Origin: Bdellovibrionaceae bacterium UBA2466
Lineage (GTDB): Bacteria; Bdellovibrionota; FAC87; UBA2466
Direction: 5' to 3'
NCBI GenBank assembly: GCA_002342225.1
Contig: DDPO01000075.1
Coordinates: 1-5,237, forward strand
DNA: 5,237 nucleotides
Shown here: positions 1 to 5,237 of the stretch, one piece after another
Position numbering within the stretch: position 1 is the first letter of the stretch
How the letters are laid out: each line of letters starts with the position of its first letter
The notes under the pieces: generated by a model
Told to the model about the DNA's origin: nothing
The model's input: only the letters and a program-made list of their open reading frames with translations
The model's database searches: none
Translations under genes and position numbers: made by a program

Positions 1-926
1 ACTTCGGGCGCATTAGCTTTCACAAACTCAAGCGACCAGACTCTGGGACGAATTGTAAAAATAGTAGCCCCTGTTTTGGGTAAGTTGACGATACTTTCGA
101 GTTCACTTCTTAAGAAAACATTTTGTCCGACGTTTTGGTCAGTGATAGTGGGCTCTTTGTAAGTCGAAGTTCGGTAAGAGGGTAGAGCTAGTTCAGGGTT
201 TGTGACGAGAAACCAATTGTTTCTGCCAATACATTTTCCTCGGACCCCTCGCTCAACGGCCCCCTCCACGGTTTTTTTGAGTCGGTTTTCGTATTCTGGG
301 ACTCCTGCGTGAATCGCATGGACATCCATACCGATAAAATCTTGTAGCGCCCAGTTGGTGGGGGTTGCTAAAAATCCACCCGCCATCACTACTTTCCCGT
401 CAGAATTTTTTAGGTTGATAGTGACATCATCTTGAATCAATAGTCCGAGCTTCTCCAAGGGATGCCCACCCACTTTAGGATCTAAATTTACTTCTATTCC
501 TGTTTCTCGAGCTTTAATCACCGTTCCTTCTTTGACAAATTTTTCAGGGAATTGTGTAGTCAAGTGATTTGCAGTCATCTCCAAAAATTCCTGGGCGGCT
601 TCATTCACTCTTTGTTCCTCCCCAGGAAGTACTTTTAAAATGTCTTTGGGGCGTTTTTCAAAAAGAGCTTTTCTAACTCCCATTTGTTCTCGATATTCTT
701 GATCGGGAGCTAACCACTTATCTGGAGTAGGTGCATACATGTTGCTCGCTGGAAAAGTGGTGTTGATCTTGGTGGTATTTAAAGCTTCTGAATTAGTCGA
801 TAACAGTTCGCGATATATTTTCCTAGATGGATTTAACTTTTGGAGAGTGGTCTGACAGGAGCTAGGGTTGAGTGCAAAGGTTCGAACAGTCAAAACCCCA
901 AAAATAATCCAGCTCCAGAAGTGCAT
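1..926 (-). CDS. Heme-dependent oxidative N-demethylase family protein (DUF3445), C-terminus cut by window edge
   Basis: My own translation of the minus strand from ATG at 926-924 gives 308 open codons running off the left edge, so the protein is partial at its C-terminus. The start is supported by a strong Shine-Dalgarno site (GAGGAG, 8 nt upstream), and the next ATG is only at codon 63. The family is recognised from its pattern of motifs: W71-x-x-x-D-x-x-Y near the start, a helical stretch ending in F-P-E-K-F (about 126-130), LIQDD (163-167), the IHAGVP block (205-210; the family usually has IHxPVP), GRNNW (234-238), FLRSELESI (271-279) and LPKTGATIFTIR (282-293). Characterised members bind heme in a PAS-like fold and oxidatively demethylate small amines; that is family knowledge and is not shown here. 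Residues 3-18 are hydrophobic with a possible signal-peptidase site after TFA (18), which suggests export, although the n-region has no Lys or Arg. It is last in the minus-strand operon seen here. Family confidence is good; substrate unknown. Confidence 0.82.
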   Translation of the reverse strand, partial: MHFWSWIIFGVLTVRTFALNPSSCQTTLQKLNPSRKIYRELLSTNSEALNTTKINTTFPASNMYAPTPDKWLAPDQEYREQMGVRKALFEKRPKDILKVLPGEEQRVNEAAQEFLEMTANHLTTQFPEKFVKEGTVIKARETGIEVNLDPKVGGHPLEKLGLLIQDDVTINLKNSDGKVVMAGGFLATPTNWALQDFIGMDVHAIHAGVPEYENRLKKTVEGAVERGVRGKCIGRNNWFLVTNPELALPSYRTSTYKEPTITDQNVGQNVFLRSELESIVNLPKTGATIFTIRPRVWSLEFVKANAPE

Positions 927-931
927 TTCAG

Positions 932-939
932 TGCTCCTC
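932..939 (-). promoter_or_regulatory. Strong ribosome binding site of the DUF3445 gene
   Basis: On the minus strand the sequence ACGAGGAG lies about 6-8 nt before the ATG at 926. It is the strongest Shine-Dalgarno match in the lower half of the minus-strand operon and fixes the start. The two genes upstream of it (hydrolase, rodZ) have only weak or no such sites, so this gene looks independently translated after the 73-nt gap. Confidence 0.75.
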
Positions 940-999
940 GTTGACGGGTTAAATTATTATCTTAACATATCATGAAGCGATGCTGCGATGAGCGTAGAG

Positions 1000-1818
1000 T
1001 CATTTTAAATGGCTACTCATCCACATCTCTAAATGTCTAAAGTAGTCTAGTCTTGAAGTCTCAAGTTCGTTGTGTAGTTCATGTCTACAATCTGGAGCAA
1101 TATAGAGTTCTTTGCTCTTGGAAGCTAAAGCTTTTAAAAGTTCATAGCTGCCCTCGATTCGGATAATCGGATCAGCAGAGCCATGGGCTATTAAAGAAGG
1201 TGCCGATATCTTATTTGCTATTTCAGGGAGTCCCGGAAGTGTTTTAAGAATTTCGTCACCTTGTTTTAACGTATTAAAGTGATAACAAAGAGGATCTTTT
1301 TCATAGTCCTGAACCACTTTGGGATCTCGAGAGACTCCAGAAGATGTCGTACTTTTGGGAAGTCTTAAATTGGGAGCGATTTTAACCAGAGCCTGTCCCA
1401 GTTTAATTTTGATAGGAGAGATAGCACTTCCCACTTGGAATGCGGGTGCGCTGAGAATGAGGCCTGTTAGAAGAGAATGATAAGAAGATGCAAAGTGTAG
1501 AGCGATTGCTCCTCCTAAACTGTGGCCGTATAAAAAAAGGGGAAGATTTTTTAAATCTCGTTGAATCCAATTAAAAACTTGGGTGGTGTCCTGAACATAG
1601 TCATCAAAATGTTCGACCCATTGGCGTCTTCCCCCACTTTTTCCCGCACCTCTTAGATCAAATCGTACAACTTCAATTTCATGGTGATTGAGCCAAGTTA
1701 CAGTATTTAAATGCCGACCACTGTGTTCACTTAAACCATGTATCAGTAGTACTCTTGCTCGTGGATGGGTAACAGAATGTTGCCAAACTGCGAGGGAATC
1801 TAAATTGATGGGTTCCAT
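1000..1818 (-). CDS. Alpha/beta hydrolase, monoacylglycerol lipase / lysophospholipase (PldB) type
   Basis: This 272-residue protein has the full signature of the Hydrolase_4 (serine aminopeptidase S33-like) group, which cleaves monoacylglycerols, lysophospholipids or similar esters. Visible features are the oxyanion/cap entry HGLSEHSGRH (27-36), which is typical of monoglyceride lipases; FDLRGAGKSGG (53-63); the nucleophile elbow GHSLGG with Ser100; the acid residue Asp216 in HGSADPII; and the base His246 in CRHELHNE. The catalytic triad is therefore intact and the length is normal for the family. No signal peptide or membrane segment is seen, so it is probably cytoplasmic. The ATG at 1818 lies 14 nt after the rodZ stop with only a weak purine-rich stretch (AAAGAATAG), so translation may depend on coupling to rodZ. 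The exact substrate cannot be read from the sequence; a general carboxylesterase is the main alternative. Confidence 0.9.
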   Translation of the reverse strand: MEPINLDSLAVWQHSVTHPRARVLLIHGLSEHSGRHLNTVTWLNHHEIEVVRFDLRGAGKSGGRRQWVEHFDDYVQDTTQVFNWIQRDLKNLPLFLYGHSLGGAIALHFASSYHSLLTGLILSAPAFQVGSAISPIKIKLGQALVKIAPNLRLPKSTTSSGVSRDPKVVQDYEKDPLCYHFNTLKQGDEILKTLPGLPEIANKISAPSLIAHGSADPIIRIEGSYELLKALASKSKELYIAPDCRHELHNELETSRLDYFRHLEMWMSSHLK

Positions 1819-1832
1819 ATCGCTGCTATTCT

Positions 1833-2930
1833 TTAATCAGCAGAATTGTTAGTGCTGTTTTCTGAATCGCCCGTTGTGGGCTCCATTCCTTCATCGGAGT
1901 TTTCAGTGTTTTGTTTTGCTTTTGGTTTTTCCTGAGGAAATCTCGAGCCCTTCGGAAAAATATAATATCGAATAGTTCCTGCGTATTTGTTGCCGTTTGT
2001 TTCTTCTCCGTTGTGTGTAACGATCGAACCCGCAGAATTTCCTAGCACTAGCTTGATTTTATTTTTTGCTTGAAAAGTAACTTGAGCTCCCTCTTCAAGA
2101 TATGATTCTTTGGCAGGTTCATCATCGATCACAATTTTCATCCAGCTTCTGTATTTGCCTTTGACGACGATTTCATGTCCAGCTTGTGGGGCATTGGCCT
2201 GAGTGGCTAAAGTTGTCGAGGGCGGCTCGATTGGAGTAGGAGCAATGGGTGCAACTGCCACCGGAGCCGAAGCTTGAGCTGGCGAAGCCGCGGGAACAGT
2301 TTGCAAAGCATTCGCCGGGGATTCAGTCGTAGTAGGAATTGAACTTACCAAAACTGTGCTGGTGGGAGTCGTCATATCAGCTTGGGTTTCTATGGTGGTA
2401 TTGGGCACCGCACTGGCTGCGGGAGGTTCTCCATTAGGGGCCACGGAGGATGAGCTTAGGGGCAGAGTTTGAGAGGTGCTCTCTTTTTCCCCTTTTTTGG
2501 CGATGACGAAAACAAGGATCAAAATCAATAAAGCTGCTAAAAGCACGGTCCTGAGCGGATAAGATTTGGAAATACTCAATGGATTAGGTTCTTGCTTCAA
2601 TTTTTTTTCAACTGGAGGGACCTCGGCATTAGGATGTGCGACGGAGCTCGATTGAGATGAGCTAGCTTCTACGTTTTCGCTAGCGATACTGTCAGGAGAG
2701 GATTGGTATTGGCTAAAAAGCTTTAAAGTCTCTCTGTTGTCCAGACCAATATATCGAGCATACGCCGATATAAATCCTCTAATGAAAGGATCTTGGGGAA
2801 GCTCTTTCCATCGATCTTCTTCCATGAGAGCTAAGTTTTGAATGTGGATCTTAGTGCTAGAGGCGATCTCTTCAAGGCGGATGCCCCGTTTTTCTCGTTC
2901 CGTTTTTAAATACCGACCAAAAGGTTGCAT
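1833..2930 (-). CDS. rodZ: RodZ-like cell-shape protein (HTH_25, one membrane helix, DUF4115)
   Basis: RodZ links the cytoplasmic MreB filament to the cell-wall elongation machinery across the inner membrane. The 365-residue product has the full RodZ layout: an N-terminal helix-turn-helix domain (about 4-72, with GRYLKTEREKRG, then DPFIRGFISAYARYIGLD), a charged Ser-rich linker (76-123), one membrane helix (about 126-144) followed by KK, a Pro/Ala/Thr/Ser-rich periplasmic linker (about 150-250), a DUF4115 beta domain (about 251-330, WMKIVIDD ... GNSAGSIVTHNG) and an acidic, Asn-rich tail (331-365). Phe53 and Tyr57 sit where, as I recall, the MreB-contacting aromatics of known RodZ proteins lie. 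An in-frame TAA lies two codons before the ATG, so the N-terminus is fixed, yet no Shine-Dalgarno site precedes it (T-rich instead). It follows the pilotin-like gene by 46 nt, matching the pilF-rodZ order of gammaproteobacteria. Confidence 0.9.
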   Translation of the reverse strand: MQPFGRYLKTEREKRGIRLEEIASSTKIHIQNLALMEEDRWKELPQDPFIRGFISAYARYIGLDNRETLKLFSQYQSSPDSIASENVEASSSQSSSVAHPNAEVPPVEKKLKQEPNPLSISKSYPLRTVLLAALLILILVFVIAKKGEKESTSQTLPLSSSSVAPNGEPPAASAVPNTTIETQADMTTPTSTVLVSSIPTTTESPANALQTVPAASPAQASAPVAVAPIAPTPIEPPSTTLATQANAPQAGHEIVVKGKYRSWMKIVIDDEPAKESYLEEGAQVTFQAKNKIKLVLGNSAGSIVTHNGEETNGNKYAGTIRYYIFPKGSRFPQEKPKAKQNTENSDEGMEPTTGDSENSTNNSAD

Positions 2931-2976
2931 ATGTTAAAAAAACCGATCTGTTTTGGTGTTTTAGCCAGATAAATTC

Positions 2977-3780
2977 CTAGTTCAGATATTTCAGAACTTC
3001 TTGAGACCTCTCCACATAGGGCCCATCTTTATATCTCTCAATGACCTTCTCAAGCTGATTTTTGGCCATTCCACGTTGACCCGCTTTCATGAGGGCGAGT
3101 CCCAATTTGTATTGGCTCTCCTGGTACAGAGGGCAAGTAGTAGCTGCTTTTTTGAAAAAGTCGGCTGCCTTATCAAAACTTTTCTCTCTCGCGTAAACAT
3201 CTCCTAAGTTTTTATTTGCCAAACAGAATTGTGGAGTGATGTCCAAAGCTTTTTGATGGTAGATTTTTGCTTTGGAATTATTTCCCAATTTAAAATGAGC
3301 GTATCCTAGGTTCGTTAGCGCATTTTCAGGAGTCGAATAATTCTCTGACTGAAGGGCCTTTTCAAAATAGGGAACTGCTTCTTTGTATCTCTCCTGACGA
3401 TTCAACAAAACACCCAAATTATTTTGAACTTCAGGGAAAGCGGATTGTAATTGCAGAGCCTTTTTGAAAGCTTCTTCGCTTTTTGTGTATCGCTTTGTTT
3501 CCATGAATATGATTCCTAAATGATTGTAAGCTGCAGGAAGATCAGGTTGAAAGCGTAGCGCTTGATAAATAGCCTCGGTTGCTTTGCCGTACTCTTTTTG
3601 AGCAAACTGATCAGCTGCTAGCTGCATATAAATGCGTGCTTTTTCTTGATCTCGACTTTGGTCTAGAAGATGAGCGCATCCGCTGAGGGTAAGAAGCATA
3701 GCTAAGCTTGTTATGGCAGTGAGCCTAACGGTAATGCGACGCATAATATATTTGGTTTCGATAGTAGAAATAAGTGCCAC
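2977..3780 (-). CDS. TPR outer-membrane lipoprotein, PilF/PilW/Tgl-like type IV pilus pilotin
   Basis: The 267-residue product begins with a lipoprotein signal: an n-region with Arg14, Arg15 and Arg19, a hydrophobic core, and lipobox LSGC with Cys35 and Ala36 after it (outer-membrane sorting by the E. coli rule). The rest is about six tetratricopeptide repeats (roughly 48-81, 82-115, 116-149, 153-186, 187-220, 221-254). The segments VQNNLGVLLNRQERYKEA and ENYSTPENALTNLGYAHFKLG resemble the matching repeats of PilF/PilW, and Tgl also has six TPRs. Those proteins are needed to assemble or place the PilQ secretin, so that role is inferred. The GTG at 3780 is preferred because GGGAGGGG lies just upstream; an ATG at codon 13 (3744) would give a shorter signal peptide but has no ribosome site. 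Cys186 and Cys216 could pair in the periplasm. It is first in the minus-strand operon. A generic TPR lipoprotein is the alternative. Confidence 0.82.
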   Translation of the reverse strand: MALISTIETKYIMRRITVRLTAITSLAMLLTLSGCAHLLDQSRDQEKARIYMQLAADQFAQKEYGKATEAIYQALRFQPDLPAAYNHLGIIFMETKRYTKSEEAFKKALQLQSAFPEVQNNLGVLLNRQERYKEAVPYFEKALQSENYSTPENALTNLGYAHFKLGNNSKAKIYHQKALDITPQFCLANKNLGDVYAREKSFDKAADFFKKAATTCPLYQESQYKLGLALMKAGQRGMAKNQLEKVIERYKDGPYVERSQEVLKYLN

Positions 3781-3784
3781 TGTC

Positions 3785-3792
3785 CCCTCCCG
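3785..3792 (-). promoter_or_regulatory. Ribosome binding site deciding the GTG start of the TPR lipoprotein
   Basis: The minus strand reads GGGAGGGG four bases before the GTG at 3780, a near-perfect anti-16S match. The internal ATG at 3744 is preceded by A/T-rich sequence without such a site, so the longer product with the 34-residue signal peptide is favoured. Confidence 0.7.
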
Positions 3793-3808
3793 TTTACTTT
3801 AGGGTTTA

Positions 3809-3837
3809 AGTATATCCGACCCTTATTCGCCTGCAAA
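3809..3837 (-). promoter_or_regulatory. Predicted sigma70-like promoter of the TPR lipoprotein-rodZ-hydrolase-DUF3445 operon
   Basis: On the minus strand a -35 box TTTGCA (3837-3832, 4 of 6 consensus bases) and a -10 box TATACT (3814-3809, 5 of 6) are separated by exactly 17 bp. A transcript would start near 3802 and give a leader of about 20 nt that includes the ribosome site. No other convincing promoter is seen within the four-gene block. Position and spacing are read from the sequence; activity is inferred. Confidence 0.6.
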
Positions 3838-3868
3838 CAGGCTTTCTTCATGTTGGCGCACCCCCCAG

Positions 3869-3888
3869 CAAAACAGGGACTTGTTTTG
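3869..3888. repeat. Perfect 7-bp inverted repeat in the divergent control region
   Basis: CAAAACA (3869-3875) and TGTTTTG (3882-3888) are exact inverted copies separated by 6 bp, 20 bp in all. The site lies between the two divergent promoters, about 31 bp upstream of the minus-strand -35 box and about 56 bp upstream of the plus-strand one. It could be a binding site for a dimeric regulator of either operon. It is not followed by a T-run in a useful place, so a terminator is unlikely. Confidence 0.45.
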
Positions 3889-3944
3889 GGACCGGAAAAG
3901 CTTCTTTGGGGGTATAAAAATGACCTTTTTGGAGTGAACTTCGG

Positions 3945-3973
3945 TTGACAGACTGATACCGCTCTCATTAAAT
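3945..3973 (+). promoter_or_regulatory. Predicted sigma70-like promoter of the sugar ABC-transporter operon
   Basis: A perfect -35 hexamer TTGACA (3945-3950) is followed after 17 bp by TTAAAT (3968-3973, 4 of 6 consensus bases). Transcription would start near 3980, giving a leader of roughly 48 nt before the GTG at 4028. The strong -35 with a weaker -10 overlapped by dyad symmetry fits a promoter that is repressed or otherwise controlled. Confidence 0.6.
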
Positions 3974-3992
3974 GCCGAGGGCGCTTTTGGCA
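3960..3992. promoter_or_regulatory. Candidate operator: overlapping dyads over the -10 and start site
   Basis: Two overlapping symmetries are visible. The first is an imperfect 20-bp palindrome at 3973-3992: half TGCCGAGGGC against the inverted other half TGCCAAAAGC, 7 of 10 positions agreeing, centred on GC. The second is CGCTCTC (3960-3966) against GAGGGCG (3977-3983), which pairs along all 7 positions as RNA (one G-T wobble) and 6 of 7 as DNA, centred on the -10 box. Placement at the -10 and start site is classical for a repressor. No regulator gene is in the window, so the protein that would bind is unknown. Confidence 0.35.
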
Positions 3993-4013
3993 GAGCGTAA
4001 AAACACGATTTTG

Positions 4014-4019
4014 AAGGGA
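4014..4019 (+). promoter_or_regulatory. Ribosome binding site of the XylF-like gene
   Basis: AAGGGA lies 8 nt before the GTG at 4028 and supports that start over the in-frame ATG at codon 12 (4061), which has no ribosome site and would remove the Lys residues of the signal peptide n-region. Confidence 0.6.
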
Positions 4020-4027
4020 AAATAGGC

Positions 4028-5068
4028 GTGAAAAACTTCTTAAAAAATTCTGGTTTCTTCATGGGATTTCTAACCCTGATTTTAAGTTCTGGATGCATTA
4101 AGTCAAAGAGTGGTGAAAGCTCCTCGGGTCAAAAAAAAATTAAAGTTGGTTTTATTTTGGCGACCATGAATGAGGAACGTTATACCAAGGACAAAAACTA
4201 CTTCAGTGATTTTGCAGCCGCTCAAGGGGTTGAAGTGGAGTTTGCTTCTTGTGATGGAAAAGTTGATCTTCAAACTTCTAAAGTTGAAACTTTATTATCA
4301 AAAAATATCGATGTCCTAGTGATTCAGCCTGTCACAGGTGAAGCCGCAAGTTCGGTAGTTGCTCTTGCCAAAAAAGACAATGTTCCCGTTGTCGCCTACG
4401 ATCGGATGATTAAAAATGCAGATATCGATGCTTATGTGACTCAAAACAGTTTTCAAGTGGGAGTTTTACAAGCACAGGCGGCAGTGAAAGCCACTCAAGG
4501 AAAGGGCAATTATGTCATCCTGATGGGTGAGGCTGGGCATTCAGTGGCTGACGAGATAACAAGGGGTGTCTTCTCAGTGTTGGACCAATATCCCCAGATT
4601 AAAGTTGTAGTCAAACAAAACCACCCCAATTGGTCATCTTCTCTCGCTTTGGCGACTGTAGAAAATGCGCTCACAAAAAATAAAAATAATATCCAAGCCG
4701 TACTTGCGAACAATGACGGAATGGCCCTGGGGGCTGTACAAGCTCTGCAGGAACAAAAGCTTACGGGTAAAGTTTTTGTTGCCGGTGCAGATGCCGACCT
4801 CACTGCTGTGAAAGATATTTTAAAAAACAAACAATCGATGACAGTATTGAAGGGAATCAAGCCCCTAGCTGAAGAGGCCGTCAAAGTAGCTCTGTCGTTA
4901 GCTAAAAAAGAAAATCTTAAGTTCGATGAAAAGCAAAGTAATGGACTCAAAGAAGTGCCTGTCATTAACACCCCCGTTTTTAGTGTCACGAAAGAGAACG
5001 TTCAATCGCAAGTAGTAGATACCGGTTTTCACTCTCAGGAAGCGGTTTTTAGTGACAATAAAAGCTAG
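4028..5068 (+). CDS. xylF: XylF-like periplasmic sugar-binding lipoprotein of an ABC transporter
   Basis: This 346-residue protein delivers a sugar, probably a pentose, to its ABC transporter. It has a signal peptide (K2, K6, hydrophobic 10-19) ending in LSSGC, making Cys23 the probable lipidated residue; Ser at -3 is atypical of a lipobox. A Ser/Lys-rich spacer leads into a type I periplasmic-binding fold from residue 37. Matches to E. coli XylF recalled from memory include EERYTKDK (49-56), VLVIQP (96-101), [14 protein letters not shown] (123-136), NND (228-230), GADADL (253-258) and the Lys at 275. Residues corresponding to known xylose contacts are mostly kept (R51, K54, D125, R126, W202, N229, D255, K275), but the DNNA loop of XylF is HSVAD here (171-175), so the ligand may differ. 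The GTG start has a good ribosome site. The ATPase gene follows after 11 nt. The C-terminal tail after about 297 is longer than I would expect. Confidence 0.87.
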   Translation: MKNFLKNSGFFMGFLTLILSSGCIKSKSGESSSGQKKIKVGFILATMNEERYTKDKNYFSDFAAAQGVEVEFASCDGKVDLQTSKVETLLSKNIDVLVIQPVTGEAASSVVALAKKDNVPVVAYDRMIKNADIDAYVTQNSFQVGVLQAQAAVKATQGKGNYVILMGEAGHSVADEITRGVFSVLDQYPQIKVVVKQNHPNWSSSLALATVENALTKNKNNIQAVLANNDGMALGAVQALQEQKLTGKVFVAGADADLTAVKDILKNKQSMTVLKGIKPLAEEAVKVALSLAKKENLKFDEKQSNGLKEVPVINTPVFSVTKENVQSQVVDTGFHSQEAVFSDNKS

Positions 5069-5079
5069 CCGGTAAAGCA

Positions 5080-5237
5080 ATGACCTCTCCTCTTTTATCA
5101 GTCTCAAACGTTAACAAGGCTTTTAGCGGAATTGTTGCGCTGAAAAATGTAAGTTTTGAAATTTTCGAGGGGGAGTGTATTGCTCTCGTTGGTGAGAATG
5201 GAGCTGGAAAATCGACCTTGATGAAAATATTAAGCGG
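5080..5237 (+). CDS. Sugar ABC-transporter ATPase, XylG/RbsA/MglA type, N-terminus only
   Basis: From ATG at 5080 there are 52 open codons to the right edge, so most of the gene (the family is usually about 500 residues with two ATPase domains) lies outside. The visible part reads [20 protein letters not shown], then a beta strand and the Walker A motif GENGAGKST (residues 38-46), followed by LMKILSG, as is typical of the first domain of RbsA, MglA and XylG. This ATPase would power sugar uptake together with the binding protein encoded just upstream and a permease expected downstream. It starts 11 nt after the xylF-like stop with only a weak GGTAAAG ribosome site, so the two are surely co-transcribed. 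Xylose-type assignment comes from the neighbour, not from this fragment. Confidence 0.88.
   Translation, partial: MTSPLLSVSNVNKAFSGIVALKNVSFEIFEGECIALVGENGAGKSTLMKILS

Noticed and set aside
927..999. Possible separate promoter for the DUF3445 gene (GATAAT at 961-956 on the minus strand) and a short direct repeat GCGATG-CT-GCGATG (977-990)
   Set aside because: No acceptable -35 box is found 16-18 bp away, and the direct repeat is too short to mean much; the gap has no terminator-like hairpin with a T-run either.
3001..3207. 68-codon plus-strand open frame inside the TPR gene
   Set aside because: It lies wholly antisense to conserved TPR repeats and has no supported start signal.
3781..4027. 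Riboswitch or rho-independent terminator in the divergent region
   Set aside because: The hairpins found are short, lack a trailing T-run in a fitting place, and the leader of about 48 nt is too small for known riboswitch classes.
3711..4098. Open frames on the minus strand across the divergent intergenic region (3711-3968 and 3823-4098)
   Set aside because: They overlap both predicted promoters and the starts of two well-supported genes, have no recognisable domain or ribosome site, and disagree with each other in frame.
4510..4989. 159-codon open frame antisense to the XylF-like gene
   Set aside because: It is a shadow of a clearly coding frame; the Ser/Phe/Ala-rich composition is typical of antisense translation and no motif is seen.
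4898..5107. 69-codon minus-strand open frame over the xylF-like end and ATPase start
   Set aside because: It is antisense to two real coding regions and shows no motif.
1..5237. A defence system, mobile element or CRISPR array
   Set aside because: All coding sequence is accounted for by envelope, hydrolase, DUF3445 and transporter genes; no transposase, integrase, nuclease, spacer-repeat pattern or composition shift is seen.

Overview
The window (GC in the 40s % by eye) looks like chromosomal DNA of a Gram-negative bacterium. It carries a RodZ-type morphogenesis protein, a TPR lipoprotein of the PilF/PilW/Tgl type IV pilus family, and a XylF-type sugar-binding protein with a lipoprotein-like signal. 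Two of the five starts are GTG. This mix fits a deltaproteobacterium-like or Bdellovibrionota-like organism, but that placement is inference; there is no rRNA or other decisive marker.

Layout. Positions 3780 down to 1 are all minus strand and read as one probable operon of four genes: TPR pilotin-like lipoprotein (3780-2977), RodZ-like protein (2930-1833), an alpha/beta hydrolase of the monoacylglycerol lipase type (1818-1000), and a protein of the heme-dependent oxidative N-demethylase family, DUF3445 (926 to beyond the left edge). The last gene is cut by the left edge and is not closed by a stop inside the window. Gaps are 46, 14 and 73 nt. Positions 3781-4027 form a divergent regulatory region with one good sigma70-like promoter facing each way and several dyads. 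From 4028 rightwards, a plus-strand sugar ABC-transporter operon begins: a XylF-like binding protein (4028-5068), then, 11 nt later, the first 52 codons of a XylG/RbsA/MglA-type ATPase cut by the right edge.

How the genes fit together. The pilF-rodZ order is the one known from many gammaproteobacteria, so this pair looks like a conserved cell-envelope block: an outer-membrane pilus-assembly lipoprotein next to an inner-membrane partner of MreB. The hydrolase and the DUF3445 protein ride behind it and have no obvious shared pathway with it. The right-hand operon is a separate pentose-type uptake system. It is probably controlled at a promoter whose -10 and start region is covered by dyad symmetry.

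I see no mobile element, CRISPR array, RNA gene, convincing terminator or defence system. The points most worth checking are the apparently exported DUF3445 protein, the changed ligand loop of the XylF-like protein, and the dyads in the divergent control region.
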